Shown here: positions 51,758 through 60,856 of the stretch, piece by piece
Position numbering within the stretch: the stretch's first letter is position 1
Layout: every line of letters begins with the position of its first letter
From: Acidobacteria bacterium 28-9
GTDB lineage: Bacteria > Acidobacteriota > Blastocatellia > Pyrinomonadales > Pyrinomonadaceae
Assembly: GCA_002050355.1 (NCBI GenBank)
Contig: MWYY01000051.1
Location: 39,380-103,379 of the forward strand
Length of the DNA stretch: 64,000 nucleotides
Direction: 5' to 3'
Position numbers and translations under genes: made by a program
The notes under the pieces: generated by a model
The model's database searches: none
Seen by the model: the letters and a program-made list of their open reading frames with translations, nothing else
What the model was told of the DNA's origin: nothing

Positions 51758-53470
51758 ATGAAACTACAGTTAACAAAGGCAAAAGTAAAAATGCAAAAGG
51801 CGAAAGTAGCCGATGAATTTACTTTTCATTTTCCGCTTTTCACTTTTCACTCTAAAAAATTCGCGTTCATCTGTGTTTATCTGTGGTTGATTTTTCTTGC
51901 CTCGTGCCAATCAAAGCCGACGGATTTACGTTCGCTTGCGCCTGCCGACACAATTATTTACCTGGAAACAAACGATTTGCGGAAAACGCTTGAAACATTA
52001 ACCGAAAGCCGAGCATTTCGAGAGCATGCAAGAGACAAAACGGATTTTTCCGCGCTCGAAAATGTTCAATTTGCCGTTGCCGTAACCGGTTTTGAAACTT
52101 CGGAACAGCAAGTTGCCAGCGAACAATCCATCTTGAATTTCAAGCCGCGCTTTGTTGCAATTGCCGACACGCACGCCTGGAAACCAGCCGCTGTCCAGAT
52201 TGCGGAAAATCAAATCGGGAAGTTTGCCCGCGGAACTTACGGCGACGACGTGAAATTGGAAAAATCCGAAAAGGCTGGTGCAAAATTCTTTGTTTGGACA
52301 AGTACGACAGACGGGCGCAAACTTTTTGCCGCCGTTTCCCACAGCATTATCTACGTCGGAAACGACGAAAGCCTTTTGGATAAATGTCTGGCGGTTAAAC
52401 GCGGCGAAGCGGAAAGTTTGTTGAAAAATGAAAATCTGACGCGCGCACGCGAAGCGATGAAGTCAAGTTACACCAAAAACGCAGCGAGCGCGGAAAATCC
52501 GCTTGCCTTCGGGTACATTACGCCCGAAGGCATCGCGCAAATTGCTAATCTCGCAGGCGTCTCATTGGCAATCGGCGCAACCGAAAACGACGACGCAAGA
52601 AGTTTTATCGCCAGTGCTTTGCCGCAGGTTTTGCAGAAAACGACAAAGGAAATCGCTTGGACGGCGAGCAAAACAGAGCAGGGAATCGAAGATAAAATTT
52701 TTGTTGCAACGACAAGCGAAACTTCGTCCGTTTTCAAAGAAACACTGCAATCCTTTGCACAATCACAAACAAATTCGGCAGAATTTTTGCCGTCAGACGT
52801 TTTTTCGATAACCCGTTACAACCTGCAAAATCCTCAATTAGCGTGGCGCGGTTTGCGGTTTGCTGCTGCAAAACAAACCGACGCGAGAAGCGCGAAAATT
52901 TTAACGCAATTTTCAAACAGTTTGTTCGAATCTTACGGCGCGTCGGATGCGGACACCTTTTTGAGCGCGATTGATTCCGATATTTTGACGGCGCAGTTTG
53001 ACGCCGACGGCGAAAAATCAATCGCCATTGTCGCGGTTAAAAATTTGGAAAATGTGAAAAAATCAATTACTGAAATAAACTTCAAATCACAGCCGGAAAA
53101 ACTAGCAGACGCTGAAATCTGGAAATCTGAGGACGGCGAAATTGCGGCGGCGTTTGCCGAAAATAAATTGATTTTAGGCGACGGTGAAATTGTCTTGAAA
53201 TGCTTGGAAGCAAAACAAAGCGGGCAAAATTTCACAAAAAATCAATACTTCTCGAAATTTAATGACAGCAAATCCGTTTCGATCACTTATACCAAAGATA
53301 CAGATTCGGCGGAAAAAATTCTCAAAGCTTTAGGCGCGCCAAAAGAGGAAAATAAAAAAATTACAACAATTTACTTAACCGAAACTCGTTTTACGGAAAA
53401 CGGCATCGAGCGCAAAAGCGTTTCAACATTTGGCTTTATCGGAACAATTTTGGAAAAAATCGGAGAGTAG
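51758..53470 (+). CDS. DUF3352-type lipoprotein
   Basis: The 570-residue protein has a long N-terminus, a hydrophobic helix and a lipobox LASC (Cys50), then a DUF3352-like region beginning SLAPADTIIYLETNDLRKTLETL. The rest is a mix of beta and helix without known motifs. Starts at 51758 or 51791 are the only ATGs that keep the signal peptide. Both the n-region (51775-51848, 7-nt period) and the hydrophobic core FAFICVYLWLIF (51861 on, 10-nt period) are encoded by repeat elements found elsewhere between genes. Probably outer-membrane or periplasmic; role unknown. Confidence 0.7.
   Translation: MKLQLTKAKVKMQKAKVADEFTFHFPLFTFHSKKFAFICVYLWLIFLASCQSKPTDLRSLAPADTIIYLETNDLRKTLETLTESRAFREHARDKTDFSALENVQFAVAVTGFETSEQQVASEQSILNFKPRFVAIADTHAWKPAAVQIAENQIGKFARGTYGDDVKLEKSEKAGAKFFVWTSTTDGRKLFAAVSHSIIYVGNDESLLDKCLAVKRGEAESLLKNENLTRAREAMKSSYTKNAASAENPLAFGYITPEGIAQIANLAGVSLAIGATENDDARSFIASALPQVLQKTTKEIAWTASKTEQGIEDKIFVATTSETSSVFKETLQSFAQSQTNSAEFLPSDVFSITRYNLQNPQLAWRGLRFAAAKQTDARSAKILTQFSNSLFESYGASDADTFLSAIDSDILTAQFDADGEKSIAIVAVKNLENVKKSITEINFKSQPEKLADAEIWKSEDGEIAAAFAENKLILGDGEIVLKCLEAKQSGQNFTKNQYFSKFNDSKSVSITYTKDTDSAEKILKALGAPKEENKKITTIYLTETRFTENGIERKSVSTFGFIGTILEKIGE
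51775..51848. repeat. 7-nt-period palindromic array (AAAGGCA type), coding
   Basis: AAAGGCA, AAAGTAA, AAATGCA, AAAGGCG and AAAGTAG run at 51775-51809; ACTTTTC, ATTTTCC, GCTTTTC and ACTTTTC at 51821-51848 are roughly their complement. It encodes most of residues 6-30 of the lipoprotein precursor. Confidence 0.75.
51861..51899. repeat. 10-nt-period element coding for a signal-peptide core
   Basis: TCGCGTTCAT, CTGTGTTTAT and CTGTGGTTGA follow in 10-base steps, then TTTTTC. It is clearly related to the intergenic elements at 5768 and 50911. Here it is translated as FAFICVYLWLIF. Confidence 0.75.
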
Positions 53471-53483
53471 AACGCAAATTTAA

Positions 53484-53546
53484 TGGTGAATGATTAATGG
53501 TGAATGTAAGAATTGTTTTCCATTCACCATTCATCATTCACCATTA
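53484..53546. repeat. 7-nt-period palindromic array (TGGTGAA type)
   Basis: The arm 53481-53506 pairs with 53521-53546 over 26 bases with one mismatch and a 14-base loop. The words are TGGTGAA and TGATTAA. It contains the last codons and the stop of the SprT-like gene and lies just after the DUF3352 gene. Confidence 0.85.
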
Positions 53547-54271
53547 ATCTTTTTCGCATTTCTTTTTAAATTTTTAACGTTTTGTTCAATCCAGCTTTCA
53601 GCTTCTTCAAAATACGCAAACTGTTTTTCGTTGCGGCGAAAAGCGGGCGTGTGATTGTAGCGTCTGCCGCCGTGGTGAATCGTCGGGTGAAAAATGTGCA
53701 GCATTTCGTGGAAGACGACAAACTCAACGACGTATTTCGGCACTTGTCGCGCGTCGAGAGAACGACTGACGACAATTGTCTCGTGTGTCGAATCGTGATG
53801 ACCTAAAATGCGAAAAGTCTTACGTGCGGACCAGGTTAACACGGGCAAAGGAATTTTCCCGTCAAAATAAATCTGATTCAAACTGCGAAAAATTTCGTCC
53901 AAATCGTAGATGTCGCCTTTGGAAGTCGTGATAATTTTGCGTCCTTTTGCGCGTTTGTTTTCGTCAACTTTTTGGCGGAATTCTTCGGTTTTTATAAAGT
54001 GGCGGTATGTCTCCTTTGCCTGTGTCGGGACTTTTTTGCGAAAAAGTTTGGCAACTAAGATAAATGCCAGAGCCTTTTGCGCTTCGAGCGGCAGATTTCG
54101 AGAAATTTCGGCAAGACGTATAAAGGCTTTTTGTTCACGAATGCGAATTGTGTGATTGATACCTATATACGGATAAAATCGAAGTTCGATTTCGGGCGTT
54201 TGAGATTTGCCGTTAAAGATTTGAAACGCTTCTTCATAGAATTTTTTTATTTCCTGCATTAGTTGAGGCAT
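53534..54271 (-). CDS. SprT-like zinc metalloprotease-domain protein
   Basis: The 245-residue protein carries the zinc motif HEMLH in VEFVVFHEMLHIFHPTIHHGG, preceded by DLDEIFRSLNQIYFDGKIPLPVLTWSARK, which is the SprT-like layout. The N-terminal 100 residues are helical and without known motif. SprT/SPRTN-type proteins act on DNA-bound proteins in eukaryotes; the bacterial role is not established. The last residues INGE and the stop lie in a repeat array. Confidence 0.75.
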   Translation of the reverse strand: MPQLMQEIKKFYEEAFQIFNGKSQTPEIELRFYPYIGINHTIRIREQKAFIRLAEISRNLPLEAQKALAFILVAKLFRKKVPTQAKETYRHFIKTEEFRQKVDENKRAKGRKIITTSKGDIYDLDEIFRSLNQIYFDGKIPLPVLTWSARKTFRILGHHDSTHETIVVSRSLDARQVPKYVVEFVVFHEMLHIFHPTIHHGGRRYNHTPAFRRNEKQFAYFEEAESWIEQNVKNLKRNAKKINGE

Positions 54272-54350
54272 AAAAGCAAAAGTAAAATAAAAATCAATCT
54301 TGTCGATAAGTTAAAACACCTGAACAACTTCCGAACTTTTGCCTTATTTC

Positions 54351-54380
54351 TTGACAGGCAACAAACGAAAATGATATTCA
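54351..54380 (+). promoter_or_regulatory. Candidate promoter of hrcA
   Basis: TTGACA at 54351-54356 and TATTCA at 54375-54380, 18-base spacer. The -10 is weak. No CIRCE element is seen near it. Confidence 0.4.
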
Positions 54381-54448
54381 ATTGAAAGCCGTAGAATATC
54401 GCTTATCTGCGGTTCGTTTCAAACTCGTAAATCGAAAAATTTCCGCCC

Positions 54449-55564
54449 GTGATTTCAAATCAGACACATGAAAAGAGTTCACAATTTCCCGACGCCCGCG
54501 GGCAAATTATATTGTCTGCCGTCATCAACGAGCATCTTGTTTCGGGCGAGCCGGTCGGTTCGAAGTCAGTTGCCGAAAAATTTGTCGGCGCGACGGGTTG
54601 GAGTCCGGCGACGATTCGCAACATAATGGGCGAACTCGAAGATTTCGGGTTTCTGGAGCAGCCGCACACTTCCGCCGGACGAGTTCCGACCGACAAAGGC
54701 TATCGTTATTACGTTAATAATCTGCTCGGCGTTTTGAGTCTTTCAAACGATGATTTGCGCATCGTCAACGAAGAATTCGGCTTCAGCGAAATCGAAAGTA
54801 CAGAGACGCCCGACCGTCTAATGGAGAGAACTTCTCATCTGCTTTCGGCTCTTTCGGATAACGTCGGCATCGTTGTGTCGCCGTCGCTTTCAAGAGACAG
54901 ATTGCAGCATATAGAGTTTGTCAATTTGTCTGAAAAACGGGTACTTGTCGTGCTTGTTTCCGCGCCTAATATCGTACATAACAAAATTATACGGCTCAAG
55001 GAAACTTTTACAAACGACGAACTCGAACGCACGGCGCGCTATTTGAACCGGGAGTTTGCAGGAAAGAGCCTGGCGGAAATTCGCGTGAAAATTCTCGGAC
55101 TGATGCACGAAGAAACTTCGCTTTTCGACAAACTTCTGCAAACGGCGATGATACTCTGTTCGCAGAGCATCGAGTCGGAAGATGACGAGCGCGGCGAAGT
55201 TTATGTCGGCGGCACGTCGAATATTTTGACGAAGAGAGATTTTGCAGACCTTGAACGTCTGCGCGAATTGCTCCGCACGATTGAGGAAAAATCGAGACTC
55301 GTGCAGATTCTAACCGAATGTATCGTACAGGACACTTCGGCAAAAGGCGCCGTGCAGGTAATTATCGGCAGTGAAAACTCGGCTGCATCTTTGAAAAACT
55401 GCACGCTGATTACAGCGCCGTATCGCCTCGGCGACGGCGAAGCAATCGGAACTTTGAGCGTTTTAGGTCCGACCCGAATCGAATATGCCAGAATGATTTC
55501 AATTGTTTCTTACGTCGCTCGCTCGCTGGAAAAAACAATGAGCAAGGAATACCAGAAAATTTAA
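54449..55564 (+). CDS. hrcA: Heat-inducible transcription repressor HrcA
   Basis: The 371-residue protein has an N-terminal winged helix (ILSAVINEHLVSGEPVGSKSVAEKF, then WSPATIRNIMGELEDFGFLEQPHTSAGRVPTDKGYRYYV) and the HrcA C-terminal domain (GTSNIL near 255; IGSENS, then LGDGEAIGTLSVLGPTRIEYARMI). It represses chaperone genes through CIRCE elements. GTG at 54449 is the start that fits. dnaJ follows, but grpE and dnaK are not in between. Confidence 0.95.
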   Translation: MISNQTHEKSSQFPDARGQIILSAVINEHLVSGEPVGSKSVAEKFVGATGWSPATIRNIMGELEDFGFLEQPHTSAGRVPTDKGYRYYVNNLLGVLSLSNDDLRIVNEEFGFSEIESTETPDRLMERTSHLLSALSDNVGIVVSPSLSRDRLQHIEFVNLSEKRVLVVLVSAPNIVHNKIIRLKETFTNDELERTARYLNREFAGKSLAEIRVKILGLMHEETSLFDKLLQTAMILCSQSIESEDDERGEVYVGGTSNILTKRDFADLERLRELLRTIEEKSRLVQILTECIVQDTSAKGAVQVIIGSENSAASLKNCTLITAPYRLGDGEAIGTLSVLGPTRIEYARMISIVSYVARSLEKTMSKEYQKI

Positions 55565-55750
55565 TCTCCGAACCAAATTTTCAAGCCTGAAACTGTGCGC
55601 GTTGAAGTGTTTGAAAATTTTGAAAGAATGTTTCAACCGTCTTATCAAAACTCTAAAGAGAGCGGATTAAACTTCTTCGCTTGAGAAAAACATCCGGTTG
55701 ACGCAAAATTAAAGAACGTCAGTTCAAAGAGATTGGGCTGGCGTTTCTCA

Positions 55751-55827
55751 ATTTTGGATTTTAGATTTTGGATTTACGATTTTTTATCGTCGATTTGAAA
55801 TTTGGAATCTAAAATCTGGAATCTTGC
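55751..55827. repeat. Eleven in-phase heptamers before dnaJ (ATTTTGG type)
   Basis: From 55751 to 55827 every seventh base begins a word starting with AT: ATTTTGG, ATTTTAG, ATTTTGG, ATTTACG, later ATCTAAA, ATCTGGA, ATCTTGC. The phase is kept through the centre. The two halves are partly complementary. It ends four bases before the dnaJ ATG. Confidence 0.85.
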
Positions 55828-55831
55828 AATT

Positions 55832-56953
55832 ATGAGTAAAAGAGATTATTACGAAGTTTTGAGCGTCAGCCGAGCTGCGACCGAAGTTGAAATAAAAGCG
55901 GCGTATCGCAAACTTGCGATAAAACATCACCCGGACAAAAATCCGGGTGACCACACGGCGGAAGAAAAATTTAAAGAAGCGGCGGAAGCGTATTCCGTTT
56001 TGTCGGATGCGCAGAAACGAGCCAGCTATGATCGTTTCGGACACGCCGGAGTCGGCGCAGGTGCAGGCGGCGGCGCGGGATACGACCCGGGATTTTCCAA
56101 TATCGAAGATATTTTCGACCTTTTCGGCATTGGCGATATGTTCAGCGGACGCGGCAGCGCGGGCGGCTCACGGCGAACAGCCGCACAGCGCGGTGCGGAT
56201 TTACGCTACGATTTGGAAATTACGCTTGAAGAAGCGGCTGCCGGAAAAGAAGAAAAACTGCGCATTCCGCGTTTGGAAAAGTGCGAGGAATGCGACGGCA
56301 AAGGTGCGGAAAAAGGAACAAAAGCGGAAACTTGCACAACCTGCAACGGAAGCGGACAGACGCGGCTTCAACAAGGTTTTTTCAGCGTAACGCGACCTTG
56401 CCAAAAATGCGCGGGTAAAGGTCAGATTATAAAAAATCCGTGCAAAAAATGTCGCGGCGCGGGTCGCGTCGAGCGGGAAAAATCGCTGGAAGTAAAAATT
56501 CCGGCGGGTGTCGAAACCGGCTCGCGGCTTAGAATAAACGGTGAAGGCGAAGCGGGCTCAAACGGCGGCACGGCAGGTGATTTGTATGTCGTCGTCCACG
56601 TCAAAGAACACGAATTGTTCGAGCGGCAAGGTGCGAATCTCTATGTTTCCGTTCCGATTTCCTTTGCCCAAGCCGCGCTCGGTTCGGAAATAAAAGTTAG
56701 GACGCTCGACGGCGAAGAAGATTTGAAAATTCCGGCGGGAACACAAACCGGAACCGTCTTTCGCCTTAGAAATCAAGGAATGCCTGCGCTGGGCGGACGA
56801 GGAAAAGGTGATTTGTTTGTCGCCTCGACAATTATCACGCCGAAAAATCTAACCAAAGAACAGCGCAAATTGCTCGAACAACTTGCCGAAGTTGAAGATA
56901 TGGATTTTCAAGACGAATCGTTTCTCGACAAGATGAGAAATATGTTCGGTTAA
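55832..56953 (+). CDS. dnaJ: Chaperone DnaJ
   Basis: The 373-residue co-chaperone has a J domain with HPD at 33-35, a Gly-rich region ([16 protein letters not shown]), four zinc-binding CxxCxGxG repeats ([32 protein letters not shown]) and the C-terminal substrate-binding domains. The ATG at 55832 begins the family sequence. There is no Shine-Dalgarno sequence; a repeat array ends four bases upstream. Confidence 0.96.
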   Translation: MSKRDYYEVLSVSRAATEVEIKAAYRKLAIKHHPDKNPGDHTAEEKFKEAAEAYSVLSDAQKRASYDRFGHAGVGAGAGGGAGYDPGFSNIEDIFDLFGIGDMFSGRGSAGGSRRTAAQRGADLRYDLEITLEEAAAGKEEKLRIPRLEKCEECDGKGAEKGTKAETCTTCNGSGQTRLQQGFFSVTRPCQKCAGKGQIIKNPCKKCRGAGRVEREKSLEVKIPAGVETGSRLRINGEGEAGSNGGTAGDLYVVVHVKEHELFERQGANLYVSVPISFAQAALGSEIKVRTLDGEEDLKIPAGTQTGTVFRLRNQGMPALGGRGKGDLFVASTIITPKNLTKEQRKLLEQLAEVEDMDFQDESFLDKMRNMFG

Positions 56954-56972
56954 TCCGGTGCGCATCGGCTTT

Positions 56973-57758
56973 TTAATCGCGCACGGCAACTAATTCGTAG
57001 AGTGCATTTTTGAAAAAAAGCTTTTTAAACTGCCGCTCGGCATTACCAGATTTTGACCCGGGAACGGCGGCTTTTGTCTGCCGAGACGTAGAATTTTGCT
57101 CGATTACATTGAGCGGCAAACCGGCTATAACCTTTTTTATTTGATTTTCGGTGAAATGAACCGTGTGGTCTGCAAACGGCGAGAGTTCAAAGCGAATGCC
57201 CAGCGCATTCCAAGCTCCGTGAGCTTTTGAAGCAAAATCGTAAATCGGATGATGAATGTTGACTGTAAAATAGAGCAAACCGCCCGGCTTTAACACGCGC
57301 GCTAGTTCCTCGACGATTTTGACCGGCTTTTCGGCGTGGTCAATTACATTATCGCTCAAAACAACATCGAAAGAAGCGTCAGCAAAAGGCAGTTCTTCAC
57401 CGATGGCGGCGACCGTCTGCGCGTTTTTCTGCCACACCGGAAACAGCCGTTTGTAATCTACCGCCAGCGGGTCAATGCCGACTCCATATTTGTTGCCGAA
57501 ACCGAAAATCAATCCGTGCGCTCCGCTCCCGACCTCCAAAATGCGCGCTTCATCCGATATCGAGTGAATTTCTTCCAGCTTTCGACGCACTGCTTGCGCT
57601 CTGACAATTATGTCGAGAACCACGTGCCTCTCTTTGTCGCGCAGAGATTCCGCCTTTTTCTCTTGGTAATCGAGTTGGCGCTCAAGCGCGCGTTTACCGC
57701 GCTGCCAACGTTTTTCGGCTACCCATTGTTTCATAAAGGAAGATTTATTTTGAGCCAT
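56973..57758 (-). CDS. Class I SAM-dependent methyltransferase
   Basis: The 261-residue protein has a basic N-terminal helix (EKRWQRGKRALERQLDYQEKK) and a methyltransferase core: ILEVGSGAHGLIFGF near 93, LPFADASFDVVLSDNVIDH near 142 and LKPGGLLYFTVNIHHP near 178. The methylated substrate is unknown. Confidence 0.78.
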   Translation of the reverse strand: MAQNKSSFMKQWVAEKRWQRGKRALERQLDYQEKKAESLRDKERHVVLDIIVRAQAVRRKLEEIHSISDEARILEVGSGAHGLIFGFGNKYGVGIDPLAVDYKRLFPVWQKNAQTVAAIGEELPFADASFDVVLSDNVIDHAEKPVKIVEELARVLKPGGLLYFTVNIHHPIYDFASKAHGAWNALGIRFELSPFADHTVHFTENQIKKVIAGLPLNVIEQNSTSRQTKAAVPGSKSGNAERQFKKLFFKNALYELVAVRD

Positions 57759-57824
57759 AAATTATAGAACAATTTCTTCAAGCAGTATTTTATTGCCCGT
57801 AAGTAGGTTTTTGATTGAACATCA

Positions 57825-58271
57825 TTATTGAAGTTTTGCTTTGACCGTTTCGCTGACGAGTCTGCCATCCGCCGCCTTGCCTGCGAGTCGCGTCTGCGCC
57901 GCTTTCATCACCGCGCCCATTTCTTTCATCGAACTCGCGCCGGTTTCTACAATTGCATCGGAAACCGCTTTTTCGATTTCTTCCACGGACGCAGCTTGCG
58001 GCAAATAATCTTCTATGACGACGAGTTCTGCTTTTTCCTTTTCGGCAAGCTCCATGCGTCCGGCGTTTTCATATTGTTCGATTGAATCGCGGCGCTGCTT
58101 GACCAGAGATTGCAGGGCTTTTGTAATTTCCTCGTCGATCAAATCTCCCCCTTTTTCGATTTGCCGGTTCATCAAATTCGCTTTGACCATTCGCAAAACC
58201 GACAAACGATTCGCGTCTTTTGCCTTCATCGCGGCGGTCAAATCATTGACAATTTTATCTCTTAAAGCCAT
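57825..58271 (-). CDS. GatB/YqeY domain protein
   Basis: The 148-residue protein matches the YqeY family: LRDKIVNDLTAAMKAKDANRLSVLRMVKANLMN, then YLPQAASVEEIEKAVSDAI and MKEMGAVMKAA. The domain is shared with the tail of GatB of the tRNA amidotransferase; the role of stand-alone YqeY is unclear. Confidence 0.88.
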   Translation of the reverse strand: MALRDKIVNDLTAAMKAKDANRLSVLRMVKANLMNRQIEKGGDLIDEEITKALQSLVKQRRDSIEQYENAGRMELAEKEKAELVVIEDYLPQAASVEEIEKAVSDAIVETGASSMKEMGAVMKAAQTRLAGKAADGRLVSETVKAKLQ

Positions 58272-58273
58272 AA

Positions 58274-58420
58274 CATTTATGATTTACCATTTATCATTTA
58301 TTATTTAACACTTGTAATTTAACACCTACCATTTATTCAATTTCAATGGTAAATGTTAGATGTTTAATAATAAAGGCTAAATGATAAATGGTAAATGATA
58401 AATGACAAATGTTAATTGGC
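58274..58420. repeat. Long 7-nt-period palindromic array (21 heptamers)
   Basis: CATTTAT, GATTTAC, CATTTAT and CATTTAT open the array; AAATGAT, AAATGGT, AAATGAT, AAATGAC and AAATGTT close it. Outer arms of about 40 bases pair well and enclose a second, inner hairpin near 58323-58357. The start codon of the next gene (58402) lies within the word AAATGAC. Confidence 0.85.
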
Positions 58421-60213
58421 GTTTCGGAATTTTAGCGGGAATAATCGTTGCCGTATTCGGTTTGTATCCGCAGTTTGCGTTGTGGAACGAGCGCGGCGCA
58501 GCAGAAAAAGGTTGGAACGGAACTTTCGCATCCAACGATTTGGATGAAACGGCTTATGCTGCTTACTTGCAAGCCTTGATTGACGGCAGACCGAGAAAAA
58601 ACGACCCGTATTCCGGGCGCGACGAGACCGCCGAAAATCCGCAGCCCGAATCAATTTTTTCGATACAGTTTCTACCGCCGGTTGCGATTTCGATTCCGGC
58701 ACGCATCTTCGGTTTAAATGCGCCAGGCATTTTTATTCTGCTTTCATTTGCAGCGAGCTTTTTCACCGCTCTGGCTTTATTTTGGCTGCTCGCGCAAATT
58801 ACGGAAGATAACCGTTTTGCGTTCGCCGGCACATTATTAATTTTATTCGGCGGCGCGCTTGCTGCGGGAAATGGCGCAATCAGCCAATTTTTAGGACGCG
58901 GCGCAGCTTATCCGTTTCTACCTTTTTTGCGCAGATACATTCCGGCAGCGGCGTTTCCGTTTTTCTTTGCAATGTTCGGTTTCGTCTGGCTTTCGCTGAA
59001 AAGTCAAATTAAATCGACCAAATACATTTCAGTCGTTTCAGCCGGATTGTGCTTCGCCGTTTTGGTTTTTTCCTATTTTTATTTGTGGACGACTGCCGCT
59101 GCTTTCCTTTTTGCGCTGACTTTATTGTGGTTTGTTCTGCGACCTGAAAATTGGAAACAGGATTTGCCGTTTATAATTTTAATCGATTTCATCGCACTTC
59201 TCGCGCTCATGCCTTACGCTTATCTGCTTTCGCAGCGTGCGCCGGGAACCGATTCGATTCAGCTTCTGGTTTTGACGCACATGCCGGATTTACTGCGCTT
59301 TCCGGCGATTGTCTGCCACACCGCGCTTTTTTTGATTGCCCTCGCCGTTTGGTTTAACTTTGTCAGATTGAAACATCTGACAGCGGTTTTTTTGCTTGCC
59401 TTCGCGCTTGTTCCGTTTCTGGTTTTCAACCAGCAAATCGTTACGGGACGCTCTCTGCAACCGTTTCATTACGAATATTATGTAGTTAATTATGTTACGG
59501 CTTTGGTCGTCGCGTTGACGCTTTTTATTTTCCTGAAAAAGGTGCGCGCGCCAAAAACTTACACGGCGATTTTGCTTGTTTTGGGTTTAGCTGCGGTTGC
59601 TTGGGGTTATGTCGAAGTTAAATACACGACTCGGGTTTTGATGTTTTGGAACATCGAGCGTGAAGAAGCGATGCCCGTAACGAAACGCCTTGCCGAGATT
59701 GCTGCCGCAAATCGAGTTGGAGCAAAAGATTTAGTAACCTTGAATCTCGATTACGTGCAAGCCGACAATCAACCGGTCGTTGCGCCGCACGCCGTTCTCT
59801 GGGCGCGGCATCAGCACGTTTTCGCCGGCGTCGGCCGGGAAGAAAACAAGGAGCGTTTTTACCAGATGCTTTATTACGCCGACCGCGATGCCGATTGGCT
59901 CAGAGGCGATTTTAAACGCGGCGACATCGAAGCGTATATGGCACTTTTCGGCTGGGATAGATTTAACGCCACGCTTTCAGTCAATTCGCGACCGCTGACT
60001 GCCGCCGAAATTGAAGAAGAAGTCGCGCGCTACGATAATTACTACAAAAATTTCGGTTTCGAGCAGGCAGCGCGCCCGACGATTTCTTTCGTCGTTGCAC
60101 CAAACAGTTTGCAAACAAATTTTTCCAATCTGCGTCGCTGGTATGAAATCAGCGCGGGCGAAACTTACGGCAAATTTACGCTTTATAAAGTGAAATTAAA
60201 GTCGGCAAACTAA
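58402..60213 (+). CDS. Polytopic membrane protein, possibly glycosyltransferase-like
   Basis: The 603-residue protein has about ten membrane helices in residues 8-420 and a soluble C-terminal part of about 180 residues (ANRVGAKDLVTLNLDYVQAD, HAVLWARHQHVFAGVGREEN). A large periplasmic loop follows the first helix (ASNDLDETAYAAYLQAL). The layout recalls GT-C-type glycosyltransferases, but I see no proof of it. The start ATG and first codons (MTNVNW) lie in a repeat array. Confidence 0.6.
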   Translation: MTNVNWRFGILAGIIVAVFGLYPQFALWNERGAAEKGWNGTFASNDLDETAYAAYLQALIDGRPRKNDPYSGRDETAENPQPESIFSIQFLPPVAISIPARIFGLNAPGIFILLSFAASFFTALALFWLLAQITEDNRFAFAGTLLILFGGALAAGNGAISQFLGRGAAYPFLPFLRRYIPAAAFPFFFAMFGFVWLSLKSQIKSTKYISVVSAGLCFAVLVFSYFYLWTTAAAFLFALTLLWFVLRPENWKQDLPFIILIDFIALLALMPYAYLLSQRAPGTDSIQLLVLTHMPDLLRFPAIVCHTALFLIALAVWFNFVRLKHLTAVFLLAFALVPFLVFNQQIVTGRSLQPFHYEYYVVNYVTALVVALTLFIFLKKVRAPKTYTAILLVLGLAAVAWGYVEVKYTTRVLMFWNIEREEAMPVTKRLAEIAAANRVGAKDLVTLNLDYVQADNQPVVAPHAVLWARHQHVFAGVGREENKERFYQMLYYADRDADWLRGDFKRGDIEAYMALFGWDRFNATLSVNSRPLTAAEIEEEVARYDNYYKNFGFEQAARPTISFVVAPNSLQTNFSNLRRWYEISAGETYGKFTLYKVKLKSAN

Positions 60214-60239
60214 AAAAATCGTTATAGAAAATAAAAAAA

Positions 60240-60262
60240 GACCGCCAAGATAAACGGCGGTC
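60240..60262 (-). terminator. Terminator of the gene at 60292
   Basis: GACCGCC and GGCGGTC form a 7-bp stem with a 9-base loop; on the minus strand seven T follow. Confidence 0.8.
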
Positions 60263-60291
60263 AAATTATTATTGCTAATTATAAAAAAAAA

Positions 60292-60564
60292 TTAAGCGGC
60301 GAGAAGGTCGTTCGACGTTTCGGCAAACACTCTTCTGCCATTTAGAGCATCGTCAATTATTTCGCGCACGGCGGAAGCATCCGGGTTGACATCCATTCGC
60401 TGACACGCTTTCAGATGTCGGATAATTCCTTCGATTGCGATTTCCATCGGTGCGCCGCTGAGTTTTGCAAAACGACGCGCTTGTATATGGTCAATTTGCA
60501 GGATTCTTTCCTGCAAAGTTATTTGTCTAGCTGCTGCTGCCACTTTATATTCTCCTTGTTTCAT
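60292..60564 (-). CDS. Small helical protein, unknown
   Basis: From ATG at 60564 the product has 90 residues: an Ala/Arg/Gln-rich head (VAAAARQITLQERILQIDHI), then a helical segment LSGAPMEIAIEGIIRHLKA and a tail. GAGGTG lies five bases before that ATG. A GTG at 60543 is a strong rival start, since AAGGAG lies eight bases before it, within the first codons. No family recognised. It has its own terminator. Confidence 0.55.
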   Translation of the reverse strand: MKQGEYKVAAAARQITLQERILQIDHIQARRFAKLSGAPMEIAIEGIIRHLKACQRMDVNPDASAVREIIDDALNGRRVFAETSNDLLAA

Positions 60565-60806
60565 TTTAACACCTCGTAGCCTTTGTGAAATTTGTCGCAA
60601 AAGTCGAAAAATCTTTACAAAGCTCCATAAACATATAGATTTCCCATATATTTTAGTTGAAAATAATTATTAAAAAGTTGTTAAAATTATTAAATTATGG
60701 TGTCTTTCAACTATAATGAAAAAACAGTTTAACAGAGAATTTACATTTTGTCACCATTTTTTTTCGGGCTTGCAACTTTTTTCTCAAAACACGGACAAAA
60801 CAAAAA

Positions 60807-60832
60807 ACCGGCAAACAACTAAGTCTGCCGGT
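60807..60832 (-). terminator. Terminator of the HU gene
   Basis: ACCGGCA and TGCCGGT form a 7-bp stem; on the minus strand TTTTTTG follows. Confidence 0.85.
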
Positions 60833-60856
60833 CAGATGAATTTTTGAACAAAGTCG

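Noticed and set aside
60600..60760. Promoter pair and operator in the AT-rich region upstream of the small helical gene
   Set aside because: An inverted TAGTTGAAA/TTTCAACTA is present, but -10 and -35 candidates are too many in such AT-rich DNA to choose one.
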